From positions 1-5,995 of the forward strand of contig JAGYNW010000128.1 in the NCBI GenBank assembly GCA_018399915.1: a stretch of DNA of 5,995 nucleotides, read 5' to 3'. Below are positions 1-5,995 of the stretch, one piece after another. The notes under the pieces were generated by a model, which did not search any database, had not been told where the DNA came from, and saw only the letters and a program-made list of their open reading frames with translations. Source of the stretch: Candidatus Omnitrophota bacterium (lineage in GTDB: Bacteria; Omnitrophota; Gorgyraeia; Zapsychrales; Zapsychraceae). The first letter of the stretch is position 1, and each line of letters begins with the position of its first letter. Made by a program: the position numbers and the translations under genes.

Positions 1-195
1 CATATTACGCGCCGCCATACGCAGGCGCGCCTTTTCGCGTTTTTTCGATGAAACCCATAAATGCCCATACGAAGGCAGGGTCACCAGCAAGGCGGCTGCC
101 GGAAGCAAAAAATCTTTTTGCGCGAAACTGTAAACGATCCAGGATAACACTAAGGGGATAAAAAGTTCTGTTTGTTTCCGTTTATCGATGCTCAC
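1..195 (-). CDS. Partial membrane protein, N-terminal 65 codons, third gene of the MoxR-DUF58 module
   Basis: The reading frame stays open from a GTG start to the window edge, giving 65 codons; the rest of the gene lies outside. I chose the GTG because AGGA sits 6 nt before it (202-205). The ATG two bases upstream is followed at once by TGA, and the GTG frame has a TAG 24 nt further up. The product begins with a short polar stretch (VSIDKRKQTE), then a hydrophobic segment at about residues 11-25, a second at about 29-48, and a basic stretch (SSKKREKARLR). This suggests a helical hairpin with both ends in the cytoplasm. It follows the DUF58 gene by 78 nt. In comparable operons this position often holds a transglutaminase-like, VWA or other membrane component, but nothing visible here identifies the family. 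The existence of the gene is fairly safe; its function is unknown. Confidence 0.65.
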   Translation of the reverse strand, partial: MSIDKRKQTELFIPLVLSWIVYSFAQKDFLLPAAALLVTLPSYGHLWVSSKKREKARLRMAARNM

Positions 196-201
196 ATTTT
201 T

Positions 202-207
202 TCCTTT
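202..207 (-). promoter_or_regulatory. Ribosome binding site of the partial GTG-start gene
   Basis: Read on the minus strand the site is AAAGGA, with 6 nt between AGGA and the GTG at 193-195. It decides the start of a gene that has no usable ATG: the overlapping ATG (195-197) is directly followed by TGA. Confidence 0.55.
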
Positions 208-261
208 ATGGTTGTTACGCTATGCTTCTTCCGCCGGCGCAAAGATATTCGCGGCCGTTTA

Positions 262-271
262 GCCCCGGGGC
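262..271. repeat. Perfect 10-bp GC-only palindrome downstream of the DUF58 stop
   Basis: GCCCCGGGGC reads the same on both strands and begins within a few bases of the DUF58 stop codon. It has no loop and no following T-run on the minus strand, so it is not a standard intrinsic terminator. A second 8-bp palindrome, CGCCGGCG, lies at 232-239 in the same 78-nt gap. They could be chance in GC-rich spacer, or a protein-binding or RNA-structure element. Confidence 0.3.
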
Positions 272-273
272 CC

Positions 274-1524
274 TTAACGGAGCAATTTGCCTTGATCAGC
301 CGCGTGCAAAAGCGTCACATCCCTGTCCGGGTTAAGGGTCAGGGGTTTATCTTTAAAGATCAAAACGCGGATTTGTGTACCGGTGGCCTCAATGGCCCGG
401 CAGAGTTCTTGCCGCCGCTGGTCCCAATCACCCAAAAGAATGATCATGGATGAAAGTTGTTTAAGGTGCGGCGTTAATTGCTCAAAAAGCTGCGGGAAAT
501 TCACCTGTTTTGATTCCTCAACGCCGGCCAGCAATTCCAGCAAATTTTCCAAATGCGCGAGTGCGCGCCCCATCTGAAAATGATGCAAGGTATCGCCGGC
601 TGCGAACAGATCAATGATGTAATCTTTTTTCGCGATCGCGTCGGCAATGCCCGCCGCGGTTGAAATACGCGTTTCAAAAATAGCGGTATCTTTCTGCCAT
701 ACAGAGGCGTGTTCCGTGTCCAAAAGGATGCCCACACGGATAAAATATTCATCCACATATTCTTTGACGATCAATTTGCCTGTCCGCGCGTAAGAGGCCC
801 AATGAATATCTTTCAGGCGGTCACCTTTGCGGTATTCGCGCGTGTTCAGAAACTCATTGGAGTCCCCGACATTCGAACTGATCGCGATCCCTCCGGGCTG
901 ATATACCCGTTGAAAAGGGACCAAAAAATCGCTCTGCACTAAAAAACGCGGATACACGATCAAGCGATCCTTGCGGACTATCTTGACGGGAAACCTCAGT
1001 ATCCCTGACGGAAAACTGGTTCCCGCCAGTAAACAACGCAGCTCATAAATATCCCGGTATTTGCACCGGATCACCAGCCTGATCACTACACTTTCCTGCG
1101 GCTTCAGCCAATCGATATAACCCTGATATGCCTCATGATCCGGCGCGTCATAGATGCCATACGGCAGCACACCTTCGGAAACCTTCAGATCCCGCACAGG
1201 ATACCGGCCCTGATTGGTAATAAGCACATCATAAATCAAAAACTCCCCGGCACTGCACGGGGAAGGCAGGATCCGCCGCGCGCTCAACCTGGGCCGGTTC
1301 ATGTAGGCAAACAAAAAAGCGGTCACAAAGACCGCCAGAATAAAACTCGGTAAAAGGTAGGCGTCAATATGCAGCCCCGGCGATGAGACCATCCCGCCGA
1401 TAAAGACGATCCCGCACAGGATCCGTCCAAAATCCGTCAGCCACATCCGCGCGTAGATGACCGAGCGTTTGACAAAATGGTGATCCTCGGCCGGCATAAA
1501 AAAAGAATATTTCCGTTTAGGCAT
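274..1524 (-). CDS. DUF58 domain-containing membrane protein (partner of MoxR ATPase)
   Basis: The protein has 416 residues, a normal length for the family. After a basic N-terminus, two hydrophobic segments (about 34-50 and 55-75) form a probable membrane hairpin. A beta-rich region follows (about 80-195), then the DUF58 signature at about 224-256: EF, REY at 229-231, GD at 234-235 and IHW at 240-242, ending in KLIVKEY. The C-terminal part resembles a VWA-type fold (VGILLDT at 264-270). A classical metal-binding DxSxS motif is missing: after D269 the line reads TEHAS, so metal binding is doubtful. The ATG overlaps the stop of the moxR-like gene by one base (TAATG), and no clear Shine-Dalgarno precedes it, which suggests translation by reinitiation after MoxR. 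DUF58 proteins usually act with MoxR ATPases at the membrane, often in envelope or stress functions. The biochemical role is unknown; the family call is secure. Confidence 0.93.
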   Translation of the reverse strand: MPKRKYSFFMPAEDHHFVKRSVIYARMWLTDFGRILCGIVFIGGMVSSPGLHIDAYLLPSFILAVFVTAFLFAYMNRPRLSARRILPSPCSAGEFLIYDVLITNQGRYPVRDLKVSEGVLPYGIYDAPDHEAYQGYIDWLKPQESVVIRLVIRCKYRDIYELRCLLAGTSFPSGILRFPVKIVRKDRLIVYPRFLVQSDFLVPFQRVYQPGGIAISSNVGDSNEFLNTREYRKGDRLKDIHWASYARTGKLIVKEYVDEYFIRVGILLDTEHASVWQKDTAIFETRISTAAGIADAIAKKDYIIDLFAAGDTLHHFQMGRALAHLENLLELLAGVEESKQVNFPQLFEQLTPHLKQLSSMIILLGDWDQRRQELCRAIEATGTQIRVLIFKDKPLTLNPDRDVTLLHAADQGKLLR

Positions 1525-2471
1525 TATCTGGGAACCGTTAAAGAGGCGACAATATCATTAATGATGGCATTTCTCAGTACGCCGCTGTACTGGGCCTTGG
1601 TATCAAGCAGAATACGGTGCGAAAGCACATAAGCGGCAAGCTCCTTGACGTCCTCGGGGATCACATAATCCCGCCCCTGCATAAGCGCGCGGGCCCTCGC
1701 GATCCGGCCGTACAAAAGTGCACCCCGGGTCGATACCCCCAAACGCAATTGACGATGCGAACGTGTCTCCAGCACGATCCTCAACAAATAGTCGCTGACC
1801 GATTCCTCAATGCGCACTTGATCCACTAAACTGCGCAAATTCTGAAAATCCCCCAGAGACAAGACCGGATCAATCGCCGTGATCGGGTCAAGGCTGGTGC
1901 GGTTAATCACCAATTCTTTTTCTTTCTGCTGGGGCGGATACCCCAGGTCAATCTGGAGCATGAACCGGTCCAGCTGCGCCTCGGGCAAAGGATAGGTGCC
2001 GTGATAGTCGATCGGGTTCTGGGTGGCGATCACAATGAACGGTTTAGGCAAAGAATGACTTTCCCCGTCAACAGTAACCTGCTCTTCACTCATGGCCTCC
2101 AGCAGCGCGGATTGCGTGCGCGGGGACGCCCGGTTGATCTCATCGCCCAAAAGGATATTGGCAAACACCGGGCCTTTTTTGAAAACAAAACAATGATTAT
2201 CTTTATCAAAAATATTGTTGCCCGTTATATCCGTGGGCAAAAGGTCAGGCGTAAACTGGATCCGGTTAAATTCGCCGGCAACGGTCTTGGCAATCGCTCT
2301 GGCCAGGGTGGTCTTGCCAACCCCGGGAATGTCCTCGATCAGGATATGCCCCCCGGCGGTAAGGGCAAGCACCACAAGTTCCAGTTTTTCTTCTTTTCCA
2401 TGAATGACCAAAGACAGATTCTCCCTGACCCGGCTCATCAATTTTCCCGCGTTATCGACCGAAAGTGTCAT
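1524..2471 (-). CDS. MoxR-family AAA+ ATPase
   Basis: This is a 315-residue cytoplasmic AAA+ ATPase of usual MoxR length. Visible motifs, in order, are Walker A (PGVGKTT, 49-55), Walker B (ILLGDEINRA, 106-115), SALLEAM (121-127), sensor 1 (ATQNP, 149-153), the block GTYPLPEAQLDRF (158-170) with the presumed arginine finger R169, and the sensor 2 region GVSTRG (245-250, R249), followed by the helical lid. All catalytic residues appear intact. The frame stays open 67 codons upstream, but I place the start at 2471 because AAGGGA (2478-2483) lies 6 nt before this ATG and the protein then begins as family members do. The longer version would run into the preceding gene. MoxR proteins are thought to remodel or mature partner proteins using ATP, typically with VWA or DUF58 proteins; the DUF58 gene follows with a one-base overlap. 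The substrate here is unknown. Confidence 0.95.
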   Translation of the reverse strand: MTLSVDNAGKLMSRVRENLSLVIHGKEEKLELVVLALTAGGHILIEDIPGVGKTTLARAIAKTVAGEFNRIQFTPDLLPTDITGNNIFDKDNHCFVFKKGPVFANILLGDEINRASPRTQSALLEAMSEEQVTVDGESHSLPKPFIVIATQNPIDYHGTYPLPEAQLDRFMLQIDLGYPPQQKEKELVINRTSLDPITAIDPVLSLGDFQNLRSLVDQVRIEESVSDYLLRIVLETRSHRQLRLGVSTRGALLYGRIARARALMQGRDYVIPEDVKELAAYVLSHRILLDTKAQYSGVLRNAIINDIVASLTVPR

Positions 2472-2477
2472 TTCTTT

Positions 2478-2483
2478 TCCCTT
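2478..2483 (-). promoter_or_regulatory. Ribosome binding site fixing the moxR-like start at 2471
   Basis: Minus-strand AAGGGA is spaced 6 nt from the ATG at 2469-2471. The alternative in-frame ATG at 2484-2486 has only AT-rich sequence in front, so the shorter protein is preferred. Confidence 0.7.
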
Positions 2484-2518
2484 CATTATAAATATTATGA
2501 TTAAACTTCCCTGCCTTA

Positions 2519-3019
2519 TTATCTTCTTGAATGAAACTGTTGTTTTACCGCGTCTTTCCTCAAGTATATAAGAACCGCTAGCGAAAAGACAATATCCATC
2601 ACATAATAAAAGCCCATGGAAATATACGGATGCCATGGATAGGCCAACGGATAATGCCCGGAGGTATCCCAAACATGGTATTCGCTGTAAATCGCCAGGT
2701 TCTCAAAAACATAAAACGGATGCTTCCAATAAACCGTGCAAAGCATATACACAGCCAACCCGATAGCAAATTTCCTGAAGGCCTCTTTGCGCAGGACCAG
2801 GCCCAGGCCTGCGGCGATCGTGATCAATCGAAACAGAACAGAGACGATATAACGGTAAAAAATGGCCCTCGACGCCAACTGCTGAAACATGAACTGATAA
2901 AAACCGTAATCACTGATCCCGATCAGATGATAAATGCCGCCGGCCATCAAAAAGAAACCGATCAGATCAATGCCGGTTATCCGAAAATCTTTGCTGGATC
3001 TTTTTCCCATCGTAATCAT
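2519..3019 (-). CDS. Unrecognised small membrane protein with four predicted helices
   Basis: I do not recognise a family. The 166-residue product has hydrophobic segments at about 15-35, 53-77, 81-97 and 132-153. Basic residues occur at the N-terminus (GKRSSK), between segments 2 and 3 (RKEAFRK) and at the C-terminus (RKDAVK), so the positive-inside rule puts both termini in the cytoplasm. The loop at about 98-131 would then face outside. It is rich in aromatic residues and histidine (YWKHPFYVFEN, YSEYHVWD, YPWHPY) and could bind a ligand, a lipid headgroup or a partner; that is inference. Its start lies 7 nt after the stop of the TMTC-like gene, with AAGGA overlapping that stop, so the two are probably translated together and may function together. 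A second ATG at 3008-3010 is possible, with GGGA 8 nt upstream. The reading frame is convincing; the function is unknown. Confidence 0.8.
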   Translation of the reverse strand: MITMGKRSSKDFRITGIDLIGFFLMAGGIYHLIGISDYGFYQFMFQQLASRAIFYRYIVSVLFRLITIAAGLGLVLRKEAFRKFAIGLAVYMLCTVYWKHPFYVFENLAIYSEYHVWDTSGHYPLAYPWHPYISMGFYYVMDIVFSLAVLIYLRKDAVKQQFHSRR

Positions 3020-3023
3020 CCCG

Positions 3024-3029
3024 TCCTTA
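3024..3029 (-). promoter_or_regulatory. Ribosome binding site overlapping the stop of the upstream gene
   Basis: The minus-strand sequence TAAGGA contains both the TAA stop of the TMTC-like gene and the Shine-Dalgarno core of the next gene, 4 nt before its ATG at 3019. This arrangement suggests translational coupling. Confidence 0.55.
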
Positions 3030-5096
3030 CTGTTTTAATGTATCAATATACGCGTCGAGCCCTTCCAAACCCAATGCCCTGGCTTTTCGCGCGTCCGTCA
3101 GGGCCTTTTCTGTCTCGTGCATAGCCCTGTAGGCCAAAGAACGCGCGTAATAGGTCGGCGCATAATGCGGGTTCAATGATAAGGCCTTATCATAATCCGC
3201 GATCGCCCGCGCATAGTCTCCCCGCATTCCATAAATCACACCCCGGTCATTGTATAAAAGCCCATTGTCTTTAGAAAGCGCGATCGCAGCGTTCAGATCC
3301 TTCAAGGCAGGCTCAAGACGGCCCTGCATGCCGTACAGATTCCCGCGGTTCATCAACGCGAGCACATTCGTAGGATTCACCTTAAGCGCGCGCGTAAAAT
3401 CCATCTGGGCTTTGCCGAATTGCCGCAGGGCACGATAACACAGCCCCCTTTGCGTATACAAGAAATCCGAAGCCGGAAGCTTTTCGATCAGCCAGGTATA
3501 ATCCGCTGAGGCCGCGCGGTACTCCTGCCGGTCAAAATTCAGCATAGCCCGGGCCTGATAGGCCTTGACAAATCCCGGGTCCAGTTTTAGGCTCCGGTTG
3601 AGATCCGCCATCGCGGCCCCCGCCCGGCCCAAGGAGCGGTAAACCCCGGCGCGGTTTAAATACGCCTCTTTCCTGTCCGGATTCAATTGTATCGCAGCCG
3701 CGTAATCCTTCAGTGCCTTGGCATGGGCCTGCTGAAGGGCATACACATTGCCCCGGTTCACATAAACCCTCGCCCTATGCGGATCAATGGCCAAAGACCG
3801 ATTATACAGATCCAGGGCACGTTCAAAGTCCCCCTGCTCATAAAACGCGATCCCCTGATTATTATAAGCAACCGCCTTATCCGGAAAATGTTCGCTAAGA
3901 CGCTCCCATAACATGGCTTTATTTTTCCAGATGCCGACCTGCCGGTACGTCATGACAGACAAGCCCGTAAACAAGATACCCGCCAAAAGCACGGACGCGC
4001 CTCTAAGCCATAGCGACAGGCGTGTCTTAATAAACAGGCGCTCAGCGCAATAGCCGAACCACAGACAAAATCCCGCGCTTGGCAGATACATAAAGCGGTC
4101 CGCCACAATACCGAGATCGCGGGCATGATCAAAGCGCAACAAAAAAAATATCGACAGAAAATAGTACAACCAGGCAAAAATATACCAGCGGTGCCTGCGC
4201 CCCAACCAAAGGCTGATAGCGATAAGGACAAAAAGCGCGAGAGCGATCTGATACTCCGGATGGCTCAGTGATACCGGCGTGGCATACCCGTATAAAGGCT
4301 TTAAGGCCACTGGCCAAAAGAATTTCCGGATATAAAAAGTCAAAGACCATATCCATGTCAGCACGGCCTGAGACACGCTCACCTCAGGAATCCGGGAATG
4401 GATCGCGTACGTGATGCCGGCAATCGGTACCACGTATAGAAAGAACGGAAGTTTATCCAAAAATGTCCAACGCGAAAATTTACGCTCTTGCATCCAATCC
4501 AGAACAAACAGAATAAGCGGCAGGCTCAAGGCCATGGATTTGGCCAAAATGCTTAACAGGCCCAAAAATACCGCCAGAAAATATTTACGCCGGCAACCTG
4601 TCGGCAAATATTTCAGGTAGCCATACAGCGCGCCCAGATAAAAAAAGGCATAGAGCACATCTTTCCTCTCAGTAATCCATGCCACAGATTCCACATGCAT
4701 GGGATGAACCGCGAAAAGCAAAGCGCCCAGGCCCGCGGCCAGGATTCTCAAGCCCAAAGCCCGGCCGGTCGCGTAAAGCAATACGACCACGCCTAAATGC
4801 AAAAGCAGATTATTGAAGTGATAGACCCAGGCCTTATATCCGACCAGCGCGTGCTCAACGGCAAAGGAAAAGACCGTTAATGGAATATAGGTTTGCACAT
4901 ACGTCGAGGTAAAGATCTTTTGGATATTCTCAAAGGATAAAACGCGCACATCCGGATTCTCAGTCAACAAAGTATCATCATCCCAGTCCGTAAACCCGCT
5001 TTGCAATACGCCCGAGAAGGCGATCACGGTCACAAGAATGATCCCGGCCAGGATAAGCCTGCCGGCGTGTTTGTCACTGCGGCCTGTTTTGAGCAT
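3027..5096 (-). CDS. TMTC-like polytopic membrane protein with eight C-terminal TPRs, probable GT-C glycosyltransferase
   Basis: The 689-residue protein has two halves. Residues 1-385 hold about ten or eleven hydrophobic segments, the first at about 14-31. An acidic cluster DWDDD (37-41) lies in the first extracytoplasmic loop, where GT-C glycosyltransferases carry their catalytic acidic motif. The block HPMHVESVAWITERKDVL (131-148) is a hallmark of bacterial and animal TMTC-type proteins, and VADRFMYLPSAGF (331-343) is another recognisable element of these proteins. Residues 410-681 form eight consecutive 34-residue TPRs. Animal TMTC proteins O-mannosylate cadherins from a lipid-linked sugar; bacterial relatives are mostly uncharacterised. 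I infer a membrane transferase acting outside the cytoplasm, with the TPR tail recruiting substrate or partner. Start: ATG with AGGAAG at 5105-5110, 21 nt after the upstream TPR gene stops. The domain calls are secure; the enzymatic role and the donor sugar are inferred. Confidence 0.88.
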   Translation of the reverse strand: MLKTGRSDKHAGRLILAGIILVTVIAFSGVLQSGFTDWDDDTLLTENPDVRVLSFENIQKIFTSTYVQTYIPLTVFSFAVEHALVGYKAWVYHFNNLLLHLGVVVLLYATGRALGLRILAAGLGALLFAVHPMHVESVAWITERKDVLYAFFYLGALYGYLKYLPTGCRRKYFLAVFLGLLSILAKSMALSLPLILFVLDWMQERKFSRWTFLDKLPFFLYVVPIAGITYAIHSRIPEVSVSQAVLTWIWSLTFYIRKFFWPVALKPLYGYATPVSLSHPEYQIALALFVLIAISLWLGRRHRWYIFAWLYYFLSIFFLLRFDHARDLGIVADRFMYLPSAGFCLWFGYCAERLFIKTRLSLWLRGASVLLAGILFTGLSVMTYRQVGIWKNKAMLWERLSEHFPDKAVAYNNQGIAFYEQGDFERALDLYNRSLAIDPHRARVYVNRGNVYALQQAHAKALKDYAAAIQLNPDRKEAYLNRAGVYRSLGRAGAAMADLNRSLKLDPGFVKAYQARAMLNFDRQEYRAASADYTWLIEKLPASDFLYTQRGLCYRALRQFGKAQMDFTRALKVNPTNVLALMNRGNLYGMQGRLEPALKDLNAAIALSKDNGLLYNDRGVIYGMRGDYARAIADYDKALSLNPHYAPTYYARSLAYRAMHETEKALTDARKARALGLEGLDAYIDTLKQ

Positions 5097-5104
5097 AAAG
5101 GTGT

Positions 5105-5110
5105 CTTCCT
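5105..5110 (-). promoter_or_regulatory. Ribosome binding site of the TMTC-like gene
   Basis: Minus-strand AGGAAG lies in the 21-nt gap after the upstream TPR gene; the AGGA core is 10 nt from the ATG at 5096, a slightly long spacing. No promoter fits in this gap, so the two genes are probably cotranscribed. Confidence 0.5.
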
Positions 5111-5117
5111 ATGTAAT

Positions 5118-5972
5118 TTACAAGAGATCTTTGATCCGTTGTTTTTGGGCACGGGCCTCTTGATTATCCGGTTCCAGAATGATCACAAGATCCAGATTAT
5201 GCAAGGCCTTCTCATACTCACCCAGATGATAAAAAGCCATTGCCTTGGTGAAATACGCGTCAGTAAAATTATTGTCCAGGGTAATAGCGATCACACAATC
5301 CTCGACAGCCTTTGCGTAAGCCCGCATCTTCATATGCAATAAAGCGCGGTTATAATACGCGTCAAAAAATTCCGGATCAACCTCTATCGCACGGTTATAA
5401 TCAGCCAAAGCATATGCATACTTGCCGGCCTGGCTCAACAGGATACCGCGGTCATTGTAAACCTCTTTATAATCATCTTTAAGGTTAAGGGCCGCATTAA
5501 AATCCCTTAACGCGGCCTTATACTTGTGCATTTCTTTATAGACAATGCCGCGGTCATAATACACGCGTGCGTCTTTATCTTCTGCCCTTATCGCGTCGGT
5601 GTAAATCTTGACCGCCTGGGCATGTTTTCCCTGGATGCGGTAAAGCAGGGCTTTATTGCTTAAGACATCCACATCACGGGGACTCAGTTGCAAGGCCTTA
5701 TTGTATTCGCCCATAGCTAAATCATATCTGCCCTGCCGACGGAAAAGGGCGCCCCGGTTATTGTAAGCCTCAAAAAGATAAGGATTCAAAGCGATCGCCT
5801 GAGAATAATACGCCAGCGACCTGTCATATTGCTGAAGATCAAAAAACACCCGCCCCATATTATTATAGGTATAGGAATCCGCGCTCTGGCTGTCGGTAGC
5901 GGCGAGAGCCTTTTGGTAAAAGGCAATGGCTTGATCATACTTTTGCCTGTCAAAATACACAACTGGGTAGAA
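5118..5972 (-). CDS. TPR-repeat protein, 5'-incomplete or disrupted
   Basis: Counting from the GTG at 5960, 280 codons encode almost nothing but TPRs: a partial repeat (1-30) and seven complete 34-residue repeats at 31-64, 65-98, 99-132, 133-166, 167-200, 201-234 and 235-268, plus a short tail ending in KDLL. Repeats carry the usual pattern (for example YNNRG, YNDRG and YYNRA openings and NP or DP ends). No signal peptide, membrane segment or enzymatic domain is present, so a protein-binding scaffold is the only supportable role. The frame is open back to 5972 and closed by TGA at 5973-5975. The GTG has no Shine-Dalgarno and falls inside helix A of the first repeat, so it is unlikely to be the true start. 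The 5' part is probably missing through a frameshift, rearrangement or sequence error near the edge. It precedes the TMTC-like gene by 21 nt and its repeats resemble that protein's tail, suggesting related or joint roles. Confidence 0.8.
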   Translation of the reverse strand, partial: FYPVVYFDRQKYDQAIAFYQKALAATDSQSADSYTYNNMGRVFFDLQQYDRSLAYYSQAIALNPYLFEAYNNRGALFRRQGRYDLAMGEYNKALQLSPRDVDVLSNKALLYRIQGKHAQAVKIYTDAIRAEDKDARVYYDRGIVYKEMHKYKAALRDFNAALNLKDDYKEVYNDRGILLSQAGKYAYALADYNRAIEVDPEFFDAYYNRALLHMKMRAYAKAVEDCVIAITLDNNFTDAYFTKAMAFYHLGEYEKALHNLDLVIILEPDNQEARAQKQRIKDLL

Positions 5973-5995
5973 TCATCGAGCAAACGCGCTATGTT

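Noticed and set aside
172..453. A plus-strand open frame of 93 codons
   Set aside because: It is antisense to the DUF58 C-terminus and to the GTG-start gene; no domain is seen.
2485..2490. A perfect TATAAT on the minus strand in front of the moxR-like gene
   Set aside because: No -35-like hexamer lies 16-18 bp upstream (CAGGGA at 17 bp), and a start of transcription about 7 nt downstream would cut off the ribosome binding site at 2478-2483. It is more likely chance in an AT-rich gap.
2001..2504. A plus-strand open frame of 167 codons
   Set aside because: It lies antisense within the moxR-like gene, whose Walker and sensor motifs prove the minus-strand frame; its own translation shows no domain or membrane pattern.
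2472..2672. N-terminal extension of the MoxR-like protein by 67 residues
   Set aside because: It overlaps the end of the four-helix membrane protein, has no ribosome binding site and no family resemblance; the ATG at 2471 has a good site and gives the standard length.
2630..3124. A plus-strand open frame of 164 codons
   Set aside because: It is antisense to the four-helix protein and the end of the TPR tail, with low-complexity polar translation; the minus strand shows a coherent topology and a ribosome binding site.
5001..5342. A plus-strand open frame of 113 codons
   Set aside because: It runs opposite to clear TPR codons and the start of the TMTC-like gene, and shows no recognisable domain.
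3027..5972. Tandem DNA repeats or a CRISPR-like array suggested by recurring similar stretches about 100 bp apart
   Set aside because: The 102-nt periodicity is that of 34-codon TPRs; nucleotide identity between units is low and there are no identical repeats with unique spacers.
5961..5995. A possible plus-strand coding fragment at the right edge (NWVESSSKRAM)
   Set aside because: Only 11 codons are visible and no family is recognisable; it cannot be supported from this window.

Overview
Every convincing gene in this window lies on the minus strand, so the locus reads from high to low coordinates. In transcription order it holds: (1) a 5'-incomplete protein made of tetratricopeptide repeats (TPRs); (2) a 689-residue membrane protein with a GT-C/TMTC-like N-terminal half and eight C-terminal TPRs; (3) an unrecognised four-helix membrane protein; (4) a MoxR-family AAA+ ATPase; (5) a DUF58 protein; (6) the first 65 codons of another membrane protein, running off the left edge. 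The gaps are 21, 7, 47, -1 and 78 nt. No divergent gene or convincing terminator interrupts the series, so it may be one transcription unit.

Organism (inference, low confidence): a bacterium of moderate GC content. TMTC-like membrane proteins with TPR tails and MoxR-DUF58 pairs are common in uncultivated lineages such as Candidatus Omnitrophota and other PVC-related phyla, and also in deltaproteobacteria. No ribosomal RNA or other taxonomic marker gene is present to settle this.

Right part (about 3027-5972): two adjacent TPR-rich genes. The larger is the clearest functional lead: an acidic motif in the first extracytoplasmic loop and a conserved HPxHVESVAWxxERKDVL block mark a polytopic, probably lipid-sugar-dependent glycosyltransferase, with the TPR tail as protein-binding module. 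The smaller is almost pure TPR, and its first repeat is broken by an in-frame stop near the window edge.

Left part (1-2471): a MoxR/DUF58 module in the usual order, joined by a TAATG stop/start overlap. In known systems MoxR ATPases act as chaperone-like remodelers with von Willebrand factor A (VWA) or DUF58 partners at the membrane. The partial gene after them sits where such operons usually carry a further membrane component.

Between the two parts lies the four-helix protein (2519-3019), translationally coupled to the TMTC-like gene. No mobile element, CRISPR array, tRNA or rRNA was seen. No stretch longer than 300 bases lacks a gene. The window looks mostly like ordinary chromosomal content of an under-studied lineage. 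The points worth a second look are the TPR/TMTC pair, the unrecognised small membrane protein and the broken repeat at the right edge.
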